The position numbers and the translations under genes are program-made. The notes beneath the pieces were generated by a model. That model did not search any database. It was not told the origin of the DNA and saw nothing but the letters and a program-made list of their open reading frames with translations. Positions 7,768 to 18,312 of a stretch of 47,263 nucleotides of DNA are shown piece after piece (position 1 is the stretch's first letter; the number at the start of each line of letters is the position of its first letter). The stretch is from Microbulbifer mangrovi (GTDB taxonomy: Bacteria; Pseudomonadota; Gammaproteobacteria; Pseudomonadales; Cellvibrionaceae), in assembly GCF_002009015.1 (NCBI RefSeq), contig NZ_LZDE01000326.1, positions 1 to 47,263 on the forward strand. The letters are read 5' to 3'.

Positions 7768-10097
7768 AAACGCCTGTTGATCGATTCCGTTTTCGTCCGT
7801 ACAAGAAGCCCGCGGCGGGTTGGGGCGCATTGCGCAGTGTTGCCCACGCCTGGCTTGACAGCCGGCAGCCGTTCAAGAATCTGCGCGCCATGCTGCAGAC
7901 CAATCAAAACGGCGGCTTTGACTGTCCCGGGTGTGCCTGGGGAGAGGCGCCGAAGGAAGGGCACATCCGTTTCTGCGAAAACGGTGCCAAAGCGGTGAAC
8001 TGGGAGGCATCCGGGCGCGGTGTGGATCGTGAATTCTTCGCTCGCCACAGTCTGAAAGACCTGCTCGCCGAGGACGATTACTGGCTCGAGTATCAGGGGC
8101 GACTGACGGAGCCGATGCTGTATGACGGGGAGGGTGCGCATTACCAGCCCATATCCTGGGACGAGGCATTTGCTCTGATCGCCAGCCACCTGAAAGCGCT
8201 TGAGACACCAGACCAGGCCGCATTCTATACCTCCGGTCGCGCCAGTAACGAAGCGGCATTCCTGTACCAGCTTTTTGCCCGCGCATTTGGCACCAACAAT
8301 CTGCCCGATTGCTCGAATATGTGTCATGAGGCCAGCGGCGTCGCGCTAAAACAGAGTATCGGCACCGGTAAAGGCACGGTGACCTACGAGGATTTTGAAA
8401 AAGCAGAGGCGATATTCGTCATCGGCCAGAATCCGGGCACCAATCACCCGCGCATGCTCGAGCCTTTGAGCGATGCGGTAGAGCGCGGGGCCCAGGTCGT
8501 TGTGCTGAACCCCCTGCGCGAACGGGGCCTGGAGCGATTCCAGGCGCCTCAGGACCCTGTACAGATGCTGACCGGTGGGGAAATGGCCCTGAATACCGCC
8601 TATTTGCGTCCGTCCCTCGGTGGAGATATGGCGGCGATCCGCGGTATTGCCAAGTTTCTGTTCCAGTGGCAGGACGAGGCGGAGCAGGGCGAATCCACCG
8701 GCCCGCTCGACCTTGAATTTATTCACGAGCACTGTGTGGGCTTCGAAGACTACCGCGCTCAGGTTGCGGCTACATCATGGGACGAAATCCAGTCTTTTAG
8801 CGGGCTGGAGAAAGATGAGATTGAACGGGCGGCACATATTTATTGCCGCAGTAACGCCACCATCATCTGCTGGGCCATGGGCGTTACCCAGCACCGTCAC
8901 TCCGTAGCCACGATTCAGGAAATTACCAACCTGCAATTATTGCGCGGGCAGGTCGGTCGTCCCGGTGCCGGGCTCTGCCCGGTGCGGGGGCACAGCAATG
9001 TGCAGGGCGATCGCACCATGGGCATCGATGAGTGCCCATCGGCCGCGTTTCTCGATGCACTGGAACACAGGTTTGAATTCTCAGCACCTCGATCGCACGG
9101 CTACAACGTGGTGAAAACCATCGAGGCGATGCTTGCCGAGAAAGTGAAAGTGTTTATCGGACTCGGCGGCAACTTCGCCCAGGCGACACCGGACAGCGCC
9201 CGCACCCACGGCGCGCTGCGCAACTGCGATCTCACGGTACAGATCAGTACCAAACTCAATCGCAGTCATCTGGTGACTGGCAAGAAGGCGCTGATCCTGC
9301 CGTGCCTTGGCCGTTCCGACATCGATCAACAGCACAGTGGCCCGCAGGCGGTAACGGTAGAGGACTCGTTCAGCATGGTCCACGCTTCCTACGGTCAGCT
9401 CAAACCGCTCTCTCCGGAGATGCGTTCGGAGCCGGCGATTATTGCAGGGATCGCGCAGGCCGCACTGGGCAGTGTTCCGGTGCCCTGGGTCGAACTCACG
9501 GAGGATTATCGGCGCATTCGCGAGCTGATCGCAGAAGTCATACCGGGCTTTGAAAACTTTGAGGAGAAACTGCAGGCACCGGGCGGGTTTTACCTGCAAA
9601 ATCCGGCTGGCAAACGACAGTGGCATACCGCAAACGAGAAAGCCAATTTCTACAGTCACTCGCTGCCCGCACCCCTGCCGCAGGAGGTACTGGCAAAAAT
9701 CGGCAAGCGCGGTGCGCGCAATGCCGACCTGGTATTACAGACCTTGCGCTCCCACGACCAGTACAACACCACTGTTTACGGTCTCAATGACCGCTATCGC
9801 GGAGTAAAAGGAGAGCGCCATGTACTGTTCGCTCACCTGGAGGATATTCACCGCCTGGGATTTGCCGATCGCCAGAAAGTGGATATCGTTTCCCTGTGGA
9901 GTGATGATGTCGAGCGCCGGGTTGCAGGGTTTACCCTGATTGCTTTCGATATTCCCAAGGGGCAGGCCGCGGCCTATTACCCGGAAGCGAACCCTCTGGT
10001 TCCGCTGGAGAGCTACGGTATTGACAGTTTTACACCCACTTCCAAATACATTGCGATCCGCCTGGAGCCGAACAGCGCACCCGAGCGGATCGTTTGA
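7764..10097 (+). CDS. FdhF/YdeP-family molybdopterin oxidoreductase
   Basis: 777-residue cytoplasmic molybdopterin-bis-MGD enzyme of the YdeP branch; no Tat signal is seen. The family signature is near residue 53 (GGFDCPGCAWGEAPKEGHIRF), followed by CENGAKAVNWEASGR. Cofactor-binding stretches include ASNEAAFLYQLFARAFGTNNLPDCSN, FVIGQNPGTNHPR, GVTQHRHSV and RGQVGRPGAGLCPVRGHSNVQGDR. The C-terminal molybdopterin-dinucleotide domain has HDQYNTTVYGLNDRYRG. No in-frame TGA suggests selenocysteine. In E. coli the relative YdeP is linked to acid resistance, but its substrate is unsettled. No formate dehydrogenase electron-transfer subunits accompany it. The stop lies nine bases from the convergent kinase gene, with no terminator visible. 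Confidence 0.88.
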   Translation: MKTPVDRFRFRPYKKPAAGWGALRSVAHAWLDSRQPFKNLRAMLQTNQNGGFDCPGCAWGEAPKEGHIRFCENGAKAVNWEASGRGVDREFFARHSLKDLLAEDDYWLEYQGRLTEPMLYDGEGAHYQPISWDEAFALIASHLKALETPDQAAFYTSGRASNEAAFLYQLFARAFGTNNLPDCSNMCHEASGVALKQSIGTGKGTVTYEDFEKAEAIFVIGQNPGTNHPRMLEPLSDAVERGAQVVVLNPLRERGLERFQAPQDPVQMLTGGEMALNTAYLRPSLGGDMAAIRGIAKFLFQWQDEAEQGESTGPLDLEFIHEHCVGFEDYRAQVAATSWDEIQSFSGLEKDEIERAAHIYCRSNATIICWAMGVTQHRHSVATIQEITNLQLLRGQVGRPGAGLCPVRGHSNVQGDRTMGIDECPSAAFLDALEHRFEFSAPRSHGYNVVKTIEAMLAEKVKVFIGLGGNFAQATPDSARTHGALRNCDLTVQISTKLNRSHLVTGKKALILPCLGRSDIDQQHSGPQAVTVEDSFSMVHASYGQLKPLSPEMRSEPAIIAGIAQAALGSVPVPWVELTEDYRRIRELIAEVIPGFENFEEKLQAPGGFYLQNPAGKRQWHTANEKANFYSHSLPAPLPQEVLAKIGKRGARNADLVLQTLRSHDQYNTTVYGLNDRYRGVKGERHVLFAHLEDIHRLGFADRQKVDIVSLWSDDVERRVAGFTLIAFDIPKGQAAAYYPEANPLVPLESYGIDSFTPTSKYIAIRLEPNSAPERIV

Positions 10098-10106
10098 TCG
10101 AGGGGT

Positions 10107-11516
10107 TTAGGCTGTTGCTTTTGCCGGATTTCCTTCTGTCGGGAAAGTACATACGAAATAGGCACCGTTGGTGTCGGGAGCTTGCTGGAGCTCGACTGTG
10201 GCGCCGTGGGCAAATGCGATTTCTTTTACGATGGCGAGACCAAGGCCGCAGCCTTCACCGGTAATCTTTGAGCGGAAAAAGCGCTCGAAAATCTGTGGCC
10301 AGTGCTCTCGGGGAATGCCCAGGCCATCATCTTTTACCGTGAGTTGAATCCTGTCGTTTTCTCGGTCGAGTTCCACCCATACATTGCCGCCCTCTGGTAC
10401 ATAGAGGATGGCGTTTTCCATCAGGTTCCACACCAGTTCCCGCAGCAGGAAATACTCTCCAGAAACTTTGAAAACATCAGGGGATTTACCGGTGAAGTTT
10501 TGGTGCAGCGTAACGTTGCGGTCGCGCGCCAGTTCCCTGAGGCTTTCTGTTGCCTCGCGGACTACGTTGTCCAGGGCGACCTGTTCGTTGCGCAATCCGC
10601 GGCCCGATGCCGTTTCTGCACGTGCCAGTTTCAGCAGCTGGTTGTTCAGGTGTGTCATGGCGTCGGTGGTCTGGCAAATCCGTTCCAATGCCTGATGGGT
10701 AGCGTCGAGACTCTGTTCCCGTAACGCCAGCTGAGCCTGTAGTTTGATCCCCGCGAGCGGTGTTTTCAGCTGGTGGGAAATGTTGCCAATAAACTGCTCA
10801 CGCGCACTGAACGCATCGTCCAGTCGCTCCAGCAGGCGGTTGGTGTTGTCGATTACTGTGCGAACCTCTTTGGGTGCGGGCGGTGTACTGATGGGCGTCA
10901 GATCCCGCGGACTGCGGCTCGCGAGTTCCTGGCTGAGCCTCAGCAGGGGACGAATGCCGCGGCCGAGGGCGAAAGCAACCACCAGCAGGGCAACTACAAT
11001 CATAGCCGCCTTGGAGAGGACCACTTCCAGCATCAGTGTGCGAGAAGGAGGGATTCGTTTATGCAGGGTTTCCGCAACGCTAACCACTGCACTATCGCCG
11101 GGGGATTCTGCATTGGCAAGCAGGGTGACGCTGCGTACCCACTGGTCGCCTATTTTGACGTTGGTGAAAACGGGTCCGCGTTCCAGAGTGGCGATTTTCA
11201 GGTTTACCCAGGCTTCACTTTTGCCCCCAAGTACCTGGCCATCGAGTGTGGAGACGCGGTAGAAAACCTCGTCCAGCTCATCCCACTTGAATACTTCGAT
11301 GGCGACCTCATCCGCATGCAGCACGAGCTCTCCGTTTTCCCGACGAACTTCCTGCGCGAGGGAGTACGCCGAGTCGAGCAACCAGCGGTCGAACACCTGA
11401 TTTGTGACGTGCAAGCCGATGCCGAAGGTGATCAACATTTCGATCAACAGCAAAACAAACAGCGGCCCGCCAACGAGTAGCAAGAGCAGTGAACGCAGAT
11501 CGAGGCGGGTGCTCAA
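10107..11516 (-). CDS. TctE/QseC-type sensor histidine kinase
   Basis: 469-residue membrane kinase. The first transmembrane segment is at residues about 9-33, followed by a periplasmic sensor region of roughly 130 residues like the TctE-type 2CSK_N domain. The second membrane segment (about 168-187) is followed by a HAMP-like linker. The phospho-accepting H-box is FIGNISHQLKTPLAGI. The ATPase domain shows the N-box ENAILY, DDGLGIP and GCGLGLAIV. Its start overlaps the response regulator stop by four bases, so the two are co-translated. TctE-type kinases often sense tricarboxylates, but no tct transporter is near, so the ligand is unknown. Confidence 0.93.
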   Translation of the reverse strand: MSTRLDLRSLLLLLVGGPLFVLLLIEMLITFGIGLHVTNQVFDRWLLDSAYSLAQEVRRENGELVLHADEVAIEVFKWDELDEVFYRVSTLDGQVLGGKSEAWVNLKIATLERGPVFTNVKIGDQWVRSVTLLANAESPGDSAVVSVAETLHKRIPPSRTLMLEVVLSKAAMIVVALLVVAFALGRGIRPLLRLSQELASRSPRDLTPISTPPAPKEVRTVIDNTNRLLERLDDAFSAREQFIGNISHQLKTPLAGIKLQAQLALREQSLDATHQALERICQTTDAMTHLNNQLLKLARAETASGRGLRNEQVALDNVVREATESLRELARDRNVTLHQNFTGKSPDVFKVSGEYFLLRELVWNLMENAILYVPEGGNVWVELDRENDRIQLTVKDDGLGIPREHWPQIFERFFRSKITGEGCGLGLAIVKEIAFAHGATVELQQAPDTNGAYFVCTFPTEGNPAKATA

Positions 11517-12181
11517 TTGGCTACCTCCAGCACGTAACCCGCGCCGCGCTGGGTGCGAATGGCCAGTCCGGATTCTCTGAGCCGTCGCCGCAACCGATGC
11601 ACGTAGACTTCGACCGCGTTGTCGCCGACCTCGTCACCCTCTCGGCTCAGCCTGTGCGCTAGACGCGCTTTGGTGACAACTTTGCCCGCACACAATGCCA
11701 GGATTTCGAGAATCTCATATTCCCGAGCGGGTAATTCGAGTCGCTCATCATTCAGGGTTGCTGTGCGCTGGAAAGGGCTTAGCTTCAGGTTGCCAAGATT
11801 TACCTCGTCAGTAGAGAGATTGTGGCTGCGTCGCAGCAGCGCACGCAGACGCGCCTCCAGTTCCCTGAGGTCGAACGGCTTTTCCATATAGTCGTCGGCG
11901 CCCTGATCGAGCGCGGCAACCTGTTGTTCTACGCCGTCGCGGGCGGTCAGTACCAGTACCGGTACGCGGCTCTGGCGCGCACGCAGTTTGCGGAGGAGCT
12001 CAAGGCCGTCCATATCCGGCAATCCAAGATCGAGAATGATCAGGTCTACGTCGTTGGCTCGTAGCAGGCCATCCGCGCGTTCGCCATAGGGGGCATGCAG
12101 CACGGTGTACGCGCTTTGTTTAAGCGCCTGCACCAGCCCCATTGCGATCAGCGGGTCATCTTCTACCAGCAGTACATTCAT
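11513..12181 (-). CDS. TctD/OmpR-family response regulator
   Basis: 222 residues. The receiver domain (about 1-115) has the acidic pocket EDD, phospho-acceptor Asp51 in LDLGLPDMDG, the conserved T in LTA and the lysine in EKPFD. The C-terminal OmpR/PhoB winged helix (about 125-220) ends in EVYVHRLRRRLRESG and TQRGAGYVL. It is the first gene of the pair, transcribed from the spacer shared with the SulP gene, which makes that transporter the first candidate target. Confidence 0.95.
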   Translation of the reverse strand: MNVLLVEDDPLIAMGLVQALKQSAYTVLHAPYGERADGLLRANDVDLIILDLGLPDMDGLELLRKLRARQSRVPVLVLTARDGVEQQVAALDQGADDYMEKPFDLRELEARLRALLRRSHNLSTDEVNLGNLKLSPFQRTATLNDERLELPAREYEILEILALCAGKVVTKARLAHRLSREGDEVGDNAVEVYVHRLRRRLRESGLAIRTQRGAGYVLEVAN

Positions 12182-12400
12182 ATGCTTGGGTATTCACTTG
12201 GATATCGGGTGAGCGAAAGATACACGATTCTTCACGAGCGTACCTGACTGATAAGACATTCCATTATCTGGGGTGGTGAAAGGTTGCTGAAAGCCTCGGC
12301 ACGTATTCTCCCGTCCCTTGCGACTCTGACGGTGTTAGCCACAGTGGTCGCAGTTTCCGTCGATCACATTGACTGATTTGCTGTACAGGAGTTGCTGGTG

Positions 12401-13939
12401 ATGGATTTGCAGAATCTGAAAAAAGACATTCCCGCGAGTGTCGTAGTATTTTTTGTGGCACTACCGCTGTGCCTTGGTGTGGCGCTAGCTTCCGGTGCGC
12501 CACTGTTCTCCGGACTGATCGCGGGCATTGTCGGCGGTACTGTAGTGGGCGCGGTCAGCGGATCGCGCCTCGGTGTATCCGGTCCGGCAGCGGGCCTCAC
12601 GGTAATCGTGCTGAGTGCGATTGAAACCTTGGGCTCATTCGAAATATTTTTGCTGGCGGTAGTGCTCGGTGGCCTGATGCAGATTTTGCTGGGGCTTTTG
12701 CGAGCCGGCATTTTCGGTTACTTCTTTCCGTCGTCTGTGATCAACGGCATGCTCACCGGTATCGGTCTGATCATCGTGCTGAAGCAAATCCCCTATGCAT
12801 TTGGCCTGCCGGAAGGGGCTTCCATAAGCGACGGTGCCTTGTCTCTACTGAGCGCTGTGCATCCGGGCGTACTGGCCATTTTCGCGCTATCCCTGGGATT
12901 GCTGATTGCGTGGGAGACGCCTCTGATAAAGCGATCACGCTGGTTGGCGATAGTGCCTGGTCCGGTGGTCGCGGTACTCTCCGCGGTGCTGTTATCCCTC
13001 GCGTTCGCCAATTCCACGGGCGTGAATCTCGAAGGATCGCATCTGGTGAGCGTCCCGGTAGCCACAAGTTTCAATGAATTCGTGGGCCTGTTCACACTGC
13101 CCGATTTCTCACAGTTGGCGAATCCACTGGTGTGGACGGTTGCGCTGACTATCGCGGTGGTAGCAAGCCTGGAAACCTTGCTTAGTGTCGAGGCCATCGA
13201 CAAAATGGATCCGCTGAAACGTACCACCCCGACTAACCGCGAGCTGGTGGCGCAGGGCGTTGGCAACTCCTTCTCCGGCCTGATTGGTGGCCTGCCGGTA
13301 ACCCAGGTGATCGTGCGTAGCTCGGTCAATCTGCAGACCGGCGCGCGCTCCAAGGCGTCCACCATCTGTCACGGCGTCCTGCTACTGGTGTGTGTGGCGA
13401 CCTTGCCCAGTTGGCTGAATATGATTCCGCTGGGCGTCCTGGCTGCGGTGTTGATCCTGACCGGCTACAAACTCGCCAAGCCCGCACTGTTCCGCAAGAT
13501 GTGGGACAACGGTATGGAGCAGTTCGTACCGTTTGTGATCACCGTACTCGGTGTGTTGTTTACCGATCTGCTGACCGGCGTCGGTGTCGGCATGGTCGCT
13601 GCTATTTTCGCACTACTGCGACGCAACTACCTCAACTCCCACTTCCTGCACAAAAAGCAGGATACGGAAGAAGGCGATCGCATTCGCATCAATATGCAGC
13701 TGGCTGAAGAGGTCACCTTCCTGAACAAGGGCGCCATTCGGAAAGAGTTGAGCGAAATCCCCGATAACGCCCACGTGATTCTCGATAAGCGAAACTGTAT
13801 ATATATCAATCACGATGTGGCAGAAGCTATTGCAGATTTTATCGATACTGCATCTGCACGGGGGATCGATGTAGACGTGATAGAGCGTAAAAATGTGGTG
13901 CCGATCTGGGACGAGCGCAGCCTCAAAGAGGCTGCTTAA
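12401..13939 (+). CDS. SulP-family inorganic anion transporter with C-terminal STAS domain
   Basis: 512 residues with about 10-12 hydrophobic helices and a cytoplasmic C-terminal STAS domain (about 430-500). The N-terminus (PASVVVFFVALPLCLGVALASG) and SGPAAGLTVIVLSAIE are typical of the SulP subgroup annotated as sulfate or bicarbonate carriers; anion choice cannot be read here. Some relatives sit beside a carbonic anhydrase, but none is present. The ATG at 12401 has AGGAG nine bases upstream; a TTG at 12392 is also in frame. It is divergent from the two-component genes and convergent with the DUF7931-like gene. Confidence 0.9.
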   Translation: MDLQNLKKDIPASVVVFFVALPLCLGVALASGAPLFSGLIAGIVGGTVVGAVSGSRLGVSGPAAGLTVIVLSAIETLGSFEIFLLAVVLGGLMQILLGLLRAGIFGYFFPSSVINGMLTGIGLIIVLKQIPYAFGLPEGASISDGALSLLSAVHPGVLAIFALSLGLLIAWETPLIKRSRWLAIVPGPVVAVLSAVLLSLAFANSTGVNLEGSHLVSVPVATSFNEFVGLFTLPDFSQLANPLVWTVALTIAVVASLETLLSVEAIDKMDPLKRTTPTNRELVAQGVGNSFSGLIGGLPVTQVIVRSSVNLQTGARSKASTICHGVLLLVCVATLPSWLNMIPLGVLAAVLILTGYKLAKPALFRKMWDNGMEQFVPFVITVLGVLFTDLLTGVGVGMVAAIFALLRRNYLNSHFLHKKQDTEEGDRIRINMQLAEEVTFLNKGAIRKELSEIPDNAHVILDKRNCIYINHDVAEAIADFIDTASARGIDVDVIERKNVVPIWDERSLKEAA

Positions 13940-13993
13940 ACAACGGCGATTCCGCGGATGCGATACTTGCGCTGCTGCGGCCAGGGAAGGCCG

Positions 13994-14509
13994 TTACAGC
14001 GACAAGCGCTTCAGTTCGGTGTCCGGGCGCGCGTGAAGCCAGGCCTGGTCAAAGATTTCCTGGAGCTGCCTGACCCGGACCGGGTTTTGTGGGTGATAGG
14101 AGCCCGCCCATTTTTCCAAATCGGTTTTCTGTAGTACATGATCGCGATCGGCGAGGGCGAATTCCCAGTCGGTGGGTTCACTTGTGGGCTGAATTTTTTT
14201 CAGTTCGATGCGGCTACTCAATCGCTGAATGAGCGGCAGAATCCGGTGAGGATGGCGCAGGAGTGGGGCGGTGTCAGTAATAAGAATTTGTATGCGCGCG
14301 TAGCGGCTGCTGCGGGCAAAATCCGACAGCGCCTGAATGGTGACCGGGTCGCTGTACAGGGCTCTCGGCAGGCTCTGGGAATAGATGCGCAGGTGGCGAC
14401 GACACGCGCCAATAAGCTGCTGAAGCGCCTCGCGGAAACCGCTCTCGTCCGCCAGTTGAAGCACCTCAGTATTCGCCGTCGGCACGTTACCGGTTGCAGT
14501 CGTCGGCAT
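13994..14509 (-). CDS. DUF7931-like protein of unknown function, downstream of and overlapping a GNAT gene
   Basis: 171 residues, no signal peptide or membrane helix. The stretch RRHLRIYSQSLPRALYSDP followed by IQILITDTAPL resembles a phospholipase-D-like fold without an HKD catalytic motif, as I recall for the DUF7931 group; this is a tentative match. Its ATG lies 23 bases inside the 3' end of the acetyltransferase gene, with AAGGA about 11 bases ahead, so translation is probably coupled. It is the last gene of the mnmA-hflD-purB-roxA run. I recall fused acetyltransferase-plus-this-domain proteins in pseudomonads, so a split of one ancestral gene is possible. Confidence 0.7.
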   Translation of the reverse strand: MPTTATGNVPTANTEVLQLADESGFREALQQLIGACRRHLRIYSQSLPRALYSDPVTIQALSDFARSSRYARIQILITDTAPLLRHPHRILPLIQRLSSRIELKKIQPTSEPTDWEFALADRDHVLQKTDLEKWAGSYHPQNPVRVRQLQEIFDQAWLHARPDTELKRLSL

Positions 14510-14948
14510 TCTCGCAAGGTTCCTTGTCGCTCAGGGTCAGATCCATGCGCACGTGCGGGATATCCGCTTCCATGAACTCTTCCCCTGTTACCGCGAATCC
14601 GGCTTTTTCGTAAAACGGAATCGCTTGTACCTGGGCGTTCAGGTACACATTCTTCTGGCCGGAGACCCGTGCAAATTTGCAGATTCGCTTGAGCAGCTCC
14701 AGCCCTGCGCCCAGGCCGCGCGCGTCTTTCAGTATTGCCATGCGCCCGATCTTGCCGCCGCCGGTAAGGCGGCCGGTGCCGATAGGCTTGTTGTGGTGGT
14801 AGACGAGGAAGTGTTGCGCGCTTTCCTCGTGTTCGTCCCATTCCAGATCTTCAGGGACATTCTGTTCTTCGACGAATACCTTTTGGCGAATACCTCGAAT
14901 GGCTTCCCGATCCGTCTGCCAGTCGGCGAGGCGTACAAACAGACTCAT
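14487..14948 (-). CDS. GNAT-family N-acetyltransferase (ElaA/YjcF-like)
   Basis: 153 residues, a complete GNAT domain. It starts with IRQKVFVEEQNVPEDLEWD, common in the ElaA/YjcF-like subgroup. The acetyl-CoA pyrophosphate loop is in GKIGRMAILKDARGLGAG, and the terminal NAQVQAIPFYEKAGF is the usual motif B. The substrate is unknown. I chose the ATG at 14946-14948, preceded by AGGAGA; a TTG codon directly upstream is also in frame. It begins 11 bases after the roxA stop and overlaps the next gene by 23 bases. Confidence 0.9.
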   Translation of the reverse strand: MSLFVRLADWQTDREAIRGIRQKVFVEEQNVPEDLEWDEHEESAQHFLVYHHNKPIGTGRLTGGGKIGRMAILKDARGLGAGLELLKRICKFARVSGQKNVYLNAQVQAIPFYEKAGFAVTGEEFMEADIPHVRMDLTLSDKEPCENADDCNR

Positions 14949-14959
14949 CAAACATTCTC

Positions 14960-16162
14960 CTAGTCTTCTGCATCCGTGTCGTCGGATTCCAGCGCTTCAG
15001 GGTAAATGAGACTGCCCTGAGAAACCAGCTGGTCGAGCAATCCGTTGCTGGCGGCCAGCTCCGGATAGGCATCTACATCACTCTGGTCCAATGCGTGGGT
15101 ATTACAGAAGCCCTCGGCAAACAGCAGGGGGGCAGGGAAGGCTTCGCCATCGATAAACAGGCTGGCTGGCTCGCGACAGAAGGCACAGCGGGAGCCTGGA
15201 TTGAGTATCAGGCTGCCGCCAGCAGCCAACTGCTCCCGCCAGTCTTCCGCGGAGCCCGCATCCAGCGCGATGGTGTCGGGATATTTGGCTTCGGTCATGA
15301 TGGCGCCGAACCACTGGGCGATATTCTGCGGCTGCTGTAGCCACTCGGCCAGGTGGCGTTGCACCCTGGCAACGGTCTGCTGATCGATTTCCGACGGGTT
15401 GAACGGCAGCTCCAGATCGGGATCGGTATAACGGTAGTGATCCGGCAGGCCCGCACCCAGTTCCGCAGCCAGGTCTTCCAGCATGGTGCGTGCAGAGGGC
15501 GCGCGAAAACCGACAGATATGGTGGTACAGCCGCCTTCGGCGATACCCCAGTGGCTGAATTGGGGCGGCAGATACAGCATATCCCCCGGCTCGAGCAGCC
15601 AGCTGGCTTCGGCATCGAATTCCTTGAGGATGTTCAGGGGCGTGCCCTCGACGCGCGGGCTGCTTGCATCTGCCTTGGGACCCAGATGCCAGCGGCGATT
15701 GCCCTCGGCCTGCAGCAGGAACACATCGTAGAAGTCGTAGTGGGGACCGACGCTGCCCTGGTCAGCGGCATAGCTGATCATGATGTCGTCGAGGCGCCAG
15801 TCGGGAATAAAGCGGAAGTGATCCTTCAGGTCGGCCACTTCCGGAATCCACTGGTCCACAGCCTGAATCAGCAGTGTCCAGTGGGTTTTGGGCAGGTTGA
15901 AGAAGTCTTCTTCGGTGAAGGGCCCGGTACGCAATTGCCAGGGGCCCTCGATACCGTTTTCCTCGATCAGGCGGGACTCGATTTCTTCTTCCAGTGCCAT
16001 CCCGGCCAACTCCTCTCCAGAGATGGGAGAAACAAAGTCGGGAAAGGCGTTGCGGATCAGTAATGGCTTTTTCTGCCAGTACTCCCGCAGGAAAGTTTCC
16101 ACCGGGATGTCGCCAAGGTGGGTCAGAGGTTCAACGGAATGGCGCTGGCCTGACTCGGTCAT
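14960..16162 (-). CDS. roxA: Ribosomal protein L16 arginine hydroxylase (RoxA/YcfD-type JmjC/cupin oxygenase)
   Basis: 2-oxoglutarate and Fe(II)-dependent oxygenase that in E. coli hydroxylates an arginine of ribosomal protein L16. 400 residues, close to the family length. The N-terminus has the typical FLREYWQKKPLLIRNAFPDF. The iron ligands are visible in GSVGPHYDFYDVFLLQ (HxD) and in the later PQFSHWGIAEGG (second His), with PGDMLYLPP between. The C-terminal winged-helix part follows, including the odd RCAFCREPASLFIDGE stretch. It lies 40 bases downstream of purB in the same run. Confidence 0.92.
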   Translation of the reverse strand: MTESGQRHSVEPLTHLGDIPVETFLREYWQKKPLLIRNAFPDFVSPISGEELAGMALEEEIESRLIEENGIEGPWQLRTGPFTEEDFFNLPKTHWTLLIQAVDQWIPEVADLKDHFRFIPDWRLDDIMISYAADQGSVGPHYDFYDVFLLQAEGNRRWHLGPKADASSPRVEGTPLNILKEFDAEASWLLEPGDMLYLPPQFSHWGIAEGGCTTISVGFRAPSARTMLEDLAAELGAGLPDHYRYTDPDLELPFNPSEIDQQTVARVQRHLAEWLQQPQNIAQWFGAIMTEAKYPDTIALDAGSAEDWREQLAAGGSLILNPGSRCAFCREPASLFIDGEAFPAPLLFAEGFCNTHALDQSDVDAYPELAASNGLLDQLVSQGSLIYPEALESDDTDAED

Positions 16163-16202
16163 GGCGATATCTCCGGATGGTTGGTCTTGAATTGGTGCGA
16201 CG

Positions 16203-17639
<1,437 letters not shown>

Positions 17640-17640
17640 T

Positions 17641-17676
17641 TAAAAAAACAGTCTTTAAGCGTTCAGGCTTAAAAAA
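17641..17676 (-). terminator. Weak terminator-like hairpin between hflD and purB
   Basis: TTTAAGC-GTTCAG-GCTTAAA (17654-17673) is a perfect but AT-rich 7-bp stem just after the hflD stop. On the minus strand a run of seven T's follows a few bases later (17648-17642). It may reduce read-through into purB rather than stop it. Confidence 0.35.
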
Positions 17677-18312
17677 TTAGTGTTCCAGTGATTCGTACTT
17701 GGACACCAGCGCGTCCATGGCCGCAATCAGCTTTTTACGCTTGAACAGCAGATGTAATCTGCGGCCGCCCAGCTGACGCCACAGGGTCGCGGAGCGTACG
17801 CCGGCGAATAGCATGGTGCGAATCTGATTGGCGATGCGCTGCTGTTGCAGGAAATTAAAGTCACCCAGTACCTGAATGCGGAATCGGAAGGTGCTCAGGG
17901 TATCGCTGTAGATGCTCGCCAGATTGGCGTAGACATTTTCGTGATCGATACCAAAGTGTTCCGTTTGCAGTTGCGCCTTTTCCAGCCGGTTACCGATGAT
18001 CGACAGCAGGTCCGGTTTTTTTGCCAGTTGGCGCTGCAGGTAAAGAATGGACAGTACGTAGCGCAGGCAATCGGTGTATTCCGGGTGGCTGCGGGTGGCC
18101 AGCAGTTGTCGCGCACCGCGCAGGCCGGGCAACAATTTTTCCACACCGCCGAAAACATCTTCGGTGGTTTCCGGATTTTGCTGGAACAGGCTGTATACGG
18201 CGGTCTCCATCTGCTCCGCGGGTGCAGTGCCAGTTTTGGCCAGGCGCTCCACCAGGATTGCTGCCTGAAATACCCCGGCCAGTGCCAGTGCCTGATCTCG
18301 CCAATTACTCAA
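17677..18312 (-). CDS. hflD: HflD, lysogenization regulator family protein
   Basis: 211 residues, the usual HflD length. The start ([25 protein letters not shown]), [32 protein letters not shown] and [23 protein letters not shown] are typical. In E. coli it is a peripheral membrane protein first found through its effect on lambda CII; its normal role is poorly known. Its ATG overlaps the mnmA stop by four bases, the usual gammaproteobacterial pairing. Confidence 0.93.
   Translation of the reverse strand: MSNWRDQALALAGVFQAAILVERLAKTGTAPAEQMETAVYSLFQQNPETTEDVFGGVEKLLPGLRGARQLLATRSHPEYTDCLRYVLSILYLQRQLAKKPDLLSIIGNRLEKAQLQTEHFGIDHENVYANLASIYSDTLSTFRFRIQVLGDFNFLQQQRIANQIRTMLFAGVRSATLWRQLGGRRLHLLFKRKKLIAAMDALVSKYESLEH

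Noticed and set aside
7764-10097. Selenocysteine formate dehydrogenase
   Set aside because: No in-frame TGA and no SECIS-like hairpin; the motifs are those of the YdeP branch.
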